Source: Elusimicrobia bacterium UBA5214 (GTDB lineage: Bacteria; Elusimicrobiota; UBA5214). Taken from it: a stretch of 27,563 bases of DNA. The stretch's first letter is position 1, and each line of letters opens with the position of its first letter. Below the pieces are notes generated by a model, which saw only the letters and a program-made list of their open reading frames with translations, had not been told where the DNA came from and made no database searches. Below, in pieces: positions 22,347 to 27,563 of this stretch. A program made the position numbers and the translations under genes. The stretch covers positions 1 to 27,563 of the forward strand of contig DHVG01000021.1 in assembly GCA_002412545.1 (NCBI GenBank), read 5' to 3'.

Positions 22347-22446
22347 CCAGATTGCAGATTACAAATTACAGATTCTATTTTAGCGCTTTGGCGTATTAAC
22401 TCTGCACCTTTTGGCGATTTAGCGATCTCTTTTTGGCGTTATGGCG
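22347..22446. repeat. Mixed AGATTACA and TTTAGCG/TTTGGCG repeats between ccmE and ccmF
   Basis: CAGATTGCAGATTACAAATTACAG is followed by TTTAGCGCTTTGGCG, TTTTGGCGATTTAGCGAT and TTTTTGGCGTTATGGCGCC units. The last overlap the ccmE 3' end and give its VTAP tail and TAA stop. (Units are quoted separately; no long run is implied.). Confidence 0.75.
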
Positions 22447-22831
22447 CCGTGACTTTCGCCTTATATTTTGAAGGACATTTTGCTAAAAGTGTAGCTGCGG
22501 TAAAAAGACCATCAGCAGAATATTTACCTTCAACTAAAACTTCGTTATCTTCTTTAAACGCATCCGGGACAATCCCTTTATAATAGACTTTGATTTCTTC
22601 TTTTCCGTCAGTAAGTCCAAAATTTAATTTCAGATTTGCCGCATCGTAGACCACTGTCCCCGGTGCAATTTTACCCCCAACCCGGACCCCTTGGTTATAC
22701 ACTTTCTTCTCTTTCAACTCGCTTACCGTAAAATAGTATACCCCGAGGTCACGGATTCCACTGTAAACCAAATACCCTACCACGCCTAAAATAATCAACC
22801 CCCCAATAACGAATTTTTTCTTTTTCATCAT
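22439..22831 (-). CDS. ccmE: Haem chaperone CcmE, cysteine (CxxxY) type
   Basis: Periplasmic haem carrier with one N-terminal anchor (residues 6-23) and a beta-barrel OB-fold (VRVGGKIAPGTV, YYKGIVPDAFKE, VLVEGKY). In E. coli the haem-binding motif is HxxxY; here it is CPSKY, Cys119 to Tyr123. The Cys variant is known from Desulfovibrio and archaea, where CcmG and CcmH are also lacking, as they are in this operon. The 130-residue length is normal, with a short repeat-derived C-terminus. It is the first certain gene of the ccm operon, about 20 nt after a consensus promoter. Start could be either of two adjacent ATG codons. Confidence 0.95.
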   Translation of the reverse strand: MMKKKKFVIGGLIILGVVGYLVYSGIRDLGVYYFTVSELKEKKVYNQGVRVGGKIAPGTVVYDAANLKLNFGLTDGKEEIKVYYKGIVPDAFKEDNEVLVEGKYSADGLFTAATLLAKCPSKYKAKVTAP

Positions 22832-22836
22832 TTATC

Positions 22837-22956
22837 TTATTCTTCCGTTGTAGAAATTATAAATAAAACCGAAAAGGTTGTCAAGAAAAATCTGTATTTG
22901 GGTATAATGGTCCCTGATTCTAAAATCTTGGTCAGTTTTACCTCTGCCTCTTCCAT
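22837..22956 (-). CDS. Possible 39-residue small protein upstream of ccmE
   Basis: Minus-strand ATG 22956 is preceded by a very strong GAGGAGGGG ribosome site, and the frame stops at 22837, 5 nt before the ccmE ATG. The peptide begins MEEAEVKLTKILESG and ends with a hydrophobic FFLTTFSVLFIIS stretch, so it might be membrane-inserted. It overlaps the ccmE promoter, so it would need an upstream transcript. It may be a leader peptide, a gene relic or chance. Confidence 0.35.
   Translation of the reverse strand: MEEAEVKLTKILESGTIIPKYRFFLTTFSVLFIISTTEE
22856..22884 (-). promoter_or_regulatory. Promoter of the ccm operon
   Basis: TTGACA (22884-22879), exact 17-bp spacer, TATAAT (22861-22856) on the minus strand: a perfect sigma70 consensus. 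The start near 22849 gives a leader of about 18 nt. Confidence 0.85.
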
Positions 22957-23050
22957 CTTCGCCCCTCCTCACTTATTCCAGCATTCTGCTGGCCCTAATT
23001 TCTTCTGAGGTAGTCAAAGAGAAAAATTCAGATACAGTAGTAGTTATCAA

Positions 23051-25162
23051 CTATCTATTGAATTCAATTCTTAACAAGATGTAAGAGACAAGGTAAAATC
23101 CAGCCACTATAACAAGGAGCATATTAACACCAAAGATAAAAGAGGCAGACTCTAATATACCCCCTACTGTAGCTCCCAGGAGATTTGAACCATAGGCTAA
23201 ATTTTTGAGTTGCGTGTTTTTAAAGGAATCAATAAAAACAATTCCAGCAAAAAATATTGGCAGGTTGAGGACGATACTGCTTAAGATAGACCTCGGCCAA
23301 TAACTCAAAAAATTAAATACTTCCAATGGAATAAAATAGACAAAAAGAATTGATGAAAATAGAAGAAGATAGATTATCTTTATTCTGGGGGGTTTAAAAA
23401 AATGGACAAAAAGATTAGCCAGAAGAATCAAAAAAAGAATAGCAGAAATAGTAAAGGTATTCACTATCCAGGTAGAACCAAATAAAAGGGTAGTTTTACT
23501 GATGTTCTGAAACTCAAGTAATAGAAAAGCAGTTCCTAAAGTGAAAAAATGGAGATTTAATTTCTGACCTTTCGGCAATAAAAAACTGCGAGTAACAAAA
23601 AATAATAAAACCAGAATTAAGATTATCCAAAGATGCATCATCGGAATCATTGGCTTTTCCAAATAGAGATAGGGCCAATCATCAGTAGTCAGTTTAACTT
23701 CTCCGGAATAGTCAATTAGAATATTTTCTATGTAATGCTTAAGTTCGGGATTATTACCTAATCTTTCAAAAAGTTTATTCCTCTCCTTGCCAGCGATGAA
23801 CGTCACTCCTTCCCAGCCAAAAAGTTCTGCACTCTTTATTCTAAAGACTAAAGGAGGATACCCAAAAACCTTATTTAAAAGACCTTGAATCCTCTGCCCA
23901 ATCCAGGGTCTTTTCACATCAAAGATTAAACTAAGAATCCCGTCTTCCTTTAACAGATTCTTAGCTTCCCGAAGACTCTCCTCGGTATAAACATAATGGT
24001 CAATCCGCATGTTGTTGTAATTGAAAGCTAAAGTATGTGCGTCTAAAGTCCCAAAAGAGATAATATCAAATTTCTTTTTCGATTTTTTAAAAAATGAACG
24101 GGCATCATCAATTATCACTTTAACCCGGGAAACAGCATAAGGAAATTCGGGATGATATTTCTTTCCTAATTTATATATCCCCGGGTCAATCTCAACTGCT
24201 TCCACATTCCTGACCCCATTGCGTAAAGCACCCGATACATCATTCCCCGCACCGGCTCCAACAATGAGAACATCTTCAATATCTTTTTTAAAAAACAAAT
24301 AAGGTAAATCGTATTGACTGAATTTTCTCATTTTCTGATCAAAATGCCCGATTAATTTTCTAATCCCTTCATCGGAAAGGTCTAAAAGAGTCATATATCC
24401 AACATTGTTCACCCTCAATACATAACCTCCTCTTTTCAAAGGGGAAATTTCTAATTTTTGATAAGGAGACCAAATTGTTTCGTTGGCGGTGGGTTTAGTT
24501 AAAGGGAAAATCATAGTAAAGAAAATTACTATCAAACAGATAAATAGTGAAAGAAAATTAGACCGCGAAGGTGGCATAAAAAGAGTAACAATCACCAAGA
24601 CAAAAACAAACCAAATAGCGGGAGGAGTATAAAAGAAGGAAAAGAGATTAAAAAACCAGATACCTAAAAGACTAGCCAGAATATTTATTGAATAGGCTAA
24701 AATAATATTTTCGTGTCGGGCTAAAACCCGTCCGAGGATTTGTCCCAAGGGAATAAAAATCAACAAAATGAGTATAAAGATGAACATCGTGGCGGTAAGT
24801 CCACCCAGATAACCTAAAATAAGTGGCTTTTCAATTTCATACCAGATAACCGAATCATTAAACCCGCTCAACAAAATCGGAAGGTCCCGAAAAAGATGAA
24901 CTCTTTCTCCAGTTAAATCAATAAAGAGAGGAAAATTGACTAAAAATAGAAGTAAAGCCAAAAACAAAATTGTTCGGGATACGGAACACCTTTTTTCAGA
25001 AAAATAGCACCCTAACCCAATGCCCAAAAAGCAACTTAAAAGAACTAAATTACTCAAGTATGCAAAGATTCTTATTTCCGTAGAAACCCATCGGATCAGA
25101 ACAATTTCCAGAAAGAGTATTGTAAAACTTACCAAGAAAATCTCAATATTTTTTTTCTGCAA
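23051..25162 (-). CDS. Polytopic membrane protein with spermidine-synthase-like SAM-binding domain
   Basis: A 703-residue protein. About seven membrane helices (residues 5-225) precede a soluble Rossmann domain (about 240-500) with DVLIVGAGAGNDVSGALRNG and EAVEIDPGIYKLGKKYHPE, the aminopropyl/methyltransferase nucleotide fold, then TTDDWPYLYLEKP and about six more helices. True spermidine synthases carry a catalytic acidic motif after VIIDDAR; here the following strand reads IISFGTLDAHTL, so polyamine synthesis is doubtful. Similar fusions are widespread but uncharacterised. Start is TTG 25162 with GGGGG just upstream. It follows the glycosyltransferase gene by 65 nt. Confidence 0.75.
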   Translation of the reverse strand: MQKKNIEIFLVSFTILFLEIVLIRWVSTEIRIFAYLSNLVLLSCFLGIGLGCYFSEKRCSVSRTILFLALLLFLVNFPLFIDLTGERVHLFRDLPILLSGFNDSVIWYEIEKPLILGYLGGLTATMFIFILILLIFIPLGQILGRVLARHENIILAYSINILASLLGIWFFNLFSFFYTPPAIWFVFVLVIVTLFMPPSRSNFLSLFICLIVIFFTMIFPLTKPTANETIWSPYQKLEISPLKRGGYVLRVNNVGYMTLLDLSDEGIRKLIGHFDQKMRKFSQYDLPYLFFKKDIEDVLIVGAGAGNDVSGALRNGVRNVEAVEIDPGIYKLGKKYHPEFPYAVSRVKVIIDDARSFFKKSKKKFDIISFGTLDAHTLAFNYNNMRIDHYVYTEESLREAKNLLKEDGILSLIFDVKRPWIGQRIQGLLNKVFGYPPLVFRIKSAELFGWEGVTFIAGKERNKLFERLGNNPELKHYIENILIDYSGEVKLTTDDWPYLYLEKPMIPMMHLWIILILVLLFFVTRSFLLPKGQKLNLHFFTLGTAFLLLEFQNISKTTLLFGSTWIVNTFTISAILFLILLANLFVHFFKPPRIKIIYLLLFSSILFVYFIPLEVFNFLSYWPRSILSSIVLNLPIFFAGIVFIDSFKNTQLKNLAYGSNLLGATVGGILESASFIFGVNMLLVIVAGFYLVSYILLRIEFNR

Positions 25163-25227
25163 GATGACCCCCTTTATCCCGACAATCTGAATCTACAAAT
25201 TTTTGACTCTACCCGAAAAGTCCCTTT

Positions 25228-27501
25228 TCAATTATTCATTTCTTCTTTCAAAAAACGATAATAAGGGTTAATTCTAAGTCCCTGAGTAAAATATTCTCTT
25301 GCTTTTGAATCAGTTGCCTCCCTTGATTCATTCAGCCAGTATTTGTAGATTTTACCTAACCAAAGATAAGTTTCTGCATCGTTGGGATTAAGTGCTAAGG
25401 ATTTTGTAAAGTAATGAAGCGACTGCTCAATTTGACTATTGAGCAAATAAACTCTTCCTAAAACATAATAAGCAAAAGGACTACGCCTAAGATTGATACC
25501 TTTTTCAGCAAAGTTAAAAATCCTATTTACATTTGAGGTAATTACCTCTTCTTTAAGACCAGATTCAAGTAAAAATAATGCATATTCACTGTAAAGGTCT
25601 CCTTCCTCGGGTCTTCGGGAGATTTCTTCTTCATATTTCTTTAGCCCAAGAGTAAATGTTTCTTTTGCCTTTTTATCATTGTCGGTCTCCTTATAAATTC
25701 GTAATAACCAATAATAATTCTGTGGATAAGGGTCAACTTCCAATCCTTGTTCCAAGAATTTTATTGCCTCTTCATCTCTCCTAAGCGTATAATACATTTC
25801 ACCGAGATTACAGTAACCCGGTCCATAATTAGAATTCATTTCTAAAGTTTTTTTAAAAAATTTTTCTGCTTCTTGATAATTCCCTTGTTTCAAATTAAGC
25901 AGACCAAGATTATTATAAATACCCACATCATCAGGTTTTAACATCTGCGCTCGCTGAAGACATTTTTCCGCTAATTCAAATTCTCCAAGGTCAAGATAAA
26001 CATTAGCAAGGTTAATATAGACCTCCACAAAATCCGGTGCTCTTCTTAGTGCTTGATGGTATTCTTCTCTTGCTTTAAGATAATCACCTTTCTCGGAATA
26101 AGCGTTACCCAAACTATAATGAAGTGTATTCGCTGCTGGTGGAACTTTCCAGTTTGCACCAATTCCCAGAATCATTACCGTGAACAAAGAAATAAAAAAA
26201 GAACGGTACTCTCTTTTTTTTATTTTTTCAAACCACCAATAGATTGTGTAAGCAGTGAAGATTAGCAAGATTGGAACTGCAGGAAACCGATACTCGGAAG
26301 CGACAAAAAAGAAAAGGTTTGTGAAAAGAACAGAAAAAATATAAAAGAATAACAATTTAACCTGTCCATTTTTTCTTCTTGCTAAGAAAAGTCCAAATAA
26401 AGCCAGCGGAGAAATTAGACCGAAACCAACTAAAGGTAAACCCCGCACCAAAATTTGGTGCGAGGGTAAACGAAAAAATGGAATCATCTCTCTCGCCGCA
26501 TAATAGTTTATATTAATTGGATATTCGTAGGCATTCCAAAAAAGAAAAAATTTTTTTAATAATAATTTTAGCCATTTTACTGGTTCATTTTTTATAAATT
26601 CCAACCCTTTCCAATACCAAAATTTTGATGCTTCCTGAGGAGTTACTTTCCTTCCCAAAATTCTGCTTGCTTCTTTAATGAAATCGCGCTGTTCAAACCG
26701 TGCATCGGAACGGACAAACTCAAGTTCGGTAAATGTTCCTTTACTTTCCGGATTATTCCCGGCATAAAAAGTTGCACCACCGTGAGCATCAAGCAAAATT
26801 AATTCTTTACTAATAAGATAATTCCTCAAAGTAATCGGGGAAATAACTAAAAATATACCTAAAACAAAAAAAGTTAACTGCGAAAATTTTTGTTTTTTCT
26901 CTCTATTCCTTAATCGGAGTAAAATCCAAATCATCACAAAAGGAGCAAACAATAATGCTGCCGGTCTGAATAAGGCAGAAATTGCCAAGAGGATACCAGC
27001 AAGGAAAGAATACCTCGGAAGATATTTCTCTTGCCCGAGATAAATAAACAACAAAACTAAAAGATTAAAAAAATTTATCCAGACAACTTTTAAGAGCGAA
27101 CCTTCATAAAAAAGGGATATTCCATAAATTGCAGCAAGAAAACTGGCAATTATCCCAACTGACCGATTAAATACAATTTTACCAATTGTATAGATAAGTG
27201 TAACATTCACTGCACCAAGAAGTAATTGAACAGAAGCAACTAAAAACAGATTGTGTCCAAAAATTTTGTAAAATGTAGCCAAAAGATAGGGATAACCTGG
27301 ACTCATCAGAAAAATTTCTTCTCCTAACCAATTGCCGTTAGCGACCTTCCTTGCCCAAAGGTCATAGAATTTAGCATCTAAAATTGGATTTTGTAGGAGA
27401 GGATTGTCCTTCAATAGAAACAAATAAATTAAACGGAGCAAAAAAGCAAAAGAAAAAATTAAAAAAATAATTATTAGTGAAGTAAATTTACTATTTTTCA
27501 T
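25228..27501 (-). CDS. Polytopic glycosyltransferase (GT39/ArnT-like) with C-terminal TPR domain
   Basis: A 757-residue protein. The first about 430 residues form some ten membrane helices with an early luminal acidic loop (NPILDAKFYDLWARKV) and a SPGYPYLLA segment, typical of GT-C dolichol/undecaprenyl-phosphate-sugar-dependent transferases of the PMT/ArnT type. From about residue 460 to the end there are roughly eight tetratricopeptide repeats (for example GNAYSEKGDYLKAREEYHQAL and NLANVYLDLGEFELAEKCLQ-type units). The TPRs would be extracytoplasmic or peripheral and may bind the acceptor protein. Candidate role: O-glycosylation of exported proteins or surface glycan assembly. The sugar donor could come from the phosphohexomutase/nucleotidyltransferase operon, but that link is speculation. 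Confidence 0.8.
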   Translation of the reverse strand: MKNSKFTSLIIIFLIFSFAFLLRLIYLFLLKDNPLLQNPILDAKFYDLWARKVANGNWLGEEIFLMSPGYPYLLATFYKIFGHNLFLVASVQLLLGAVNVTLIYTIGKIVFNRSVGIIASFLAAIYGISLFYEGSLLKVVWINFFNLLVLLFIYLGQEKYLPRYSFLAGILLAISALFRPAALLFAPFVMIWILLRLRNREKKQKFSQLTFFVLGIFLVISPITLRNYLISKELILLDAHGGATFYAGNNPESKGTFTELEFVRSDARFEQRDFIKEASRILGRKVTPQEASKFWYWKGLEFIKNEPVKWLKLLLKKFFLFWNAYEYPININYYAAREMIPFFRLPSHQILVRGLPLVGFGLISPLALFGLFLARRKNGQVKLLFFYIFSVLFTNLFFFVASEYRFPAVPILLIFTAYTIYWWFEKIKKREYRSFFISLFTVMILGIGANWKVPPAANTLHYSLGNAYSEKGDYLKAREEYHQALRRAPDFVEVYINLANVYLDLGEFELAEKCLQRAQMLKPDDVGIYNNLGLLNLKQGNYQEAEKFFKKTLEMNSNYGPGYCNLGEMYYTLRRDEEAIKFLEQGLEVDPYPQNYYWLLRIYKETDNDKKAKETFTLGLKKYEEEISRRPEEGDLYSEYALFLLESGLKEEVITSNVNRIFNFAEKGINLRRSPFAYYVLGRVYLLNSQIEQSLHYFTKSLALNPNDAETYLWLGKIYKYWLNESREATDSKAREYFTQGLRINPYYRFLKEEMNN

Positions 27502-27534
27502 TATTCTATCCGGTTAGAAAATTTTATTTTAACC

Positions 27535-27562
27535 CAAAATCCCCAGTTGATTGGGGATTTTG
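27535..27562. terminator. Perfect 10-bp hairpin at the window edge
   Basis: CAAAATCCCC (27535-27544) and GGGGATTTTG (27553-27562) with an 8-nt loop. On the minus strand an AT-rich GGGTTAAAATAAAATTTT follows, so it may terminate a gene lying beyond the right edge. The trailing T-run is imperfect. Confidence 0.55.
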
Positions 27563-27563
27563 C

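Overview
The window looks like chromosomal DNA from an uncultured, AT-rich, Gram-negative-type bacterium. A phylum-level name is not secure. The divergent 16S rRNA, the fused sugar-nucleotide transferase/pseudo-phosphomannomutase, the glycosyltransferase-TPR fusion and the load of short-period repeats recall candidate phyla of the WOR-3/Stahlbacteria kind, but that is an impression, not an alignment.

Layout. (1) 1-1434: the 5' part of a 16S rRNA gene on the minus strand, preceded by initiator tRNA-Met and tRNA-Leu(UAA), each unit with its own sigma70-type promoter. (2) 1467-3520: a compact type II restriction-modification pair, then a 143-bp inverted-repeat-bounded element. (3) 3745-12062, minus strand: a probable long operon iscS-iscU-(nucleotidyltransferase/PMM fusion)-phosphohexomutase-MBL hydrolase-eno-ftsB from one strong promoter. 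(4) 12215-15796, plus strand: a secreted tetraheme cytochrome c, then hemX/ccsA-like-hemA-hemC for early tetrapyrrole synthesis. (5) 15807-22956, minus strand: a cytochrome c maturation (System I) operon ccmE-ccmF-two unfamiliar membrane genes-ccmA-ccmB-ccmC-ccmD, converging on hemC with a 10-bp gap. (6) 23051-27501, minus strand: a multi-spanning spermidine-synthase-like protein and a glycosyltransferase-TPR protein.

Regions 4 and 5 form a functional unit: a multiheme cytochrome, enzymes that make the haem precursor, and the machinery that attaches haem. The Ccm system is unusual. CcmE carries Cys instead of His in its haem-binding motif, and neither CcmG nor CcmH is present here. In their place are a membrane zinc-ribbon protein and a secreted/anchored beta-sandwich protein with a CcmI-like cytoplasmic tail, which are candidates for a new accessory module.

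The second theme is repeats. Almost every gap, several gene ends, and the insides of enolase, IscS, HemC, phosphohexomutase and the ccm accessory gene contain short-period arrays (often about five 7-nt units) or small palindromes. They supply stop codons, C-terminal tails, a signal-peptide core and in-frame loops. A separate family of GAGTTTCGG-ended hairpins sits within 6 nt of, or overlapping, the stop codons of ccmA, ccmB and ccmC.
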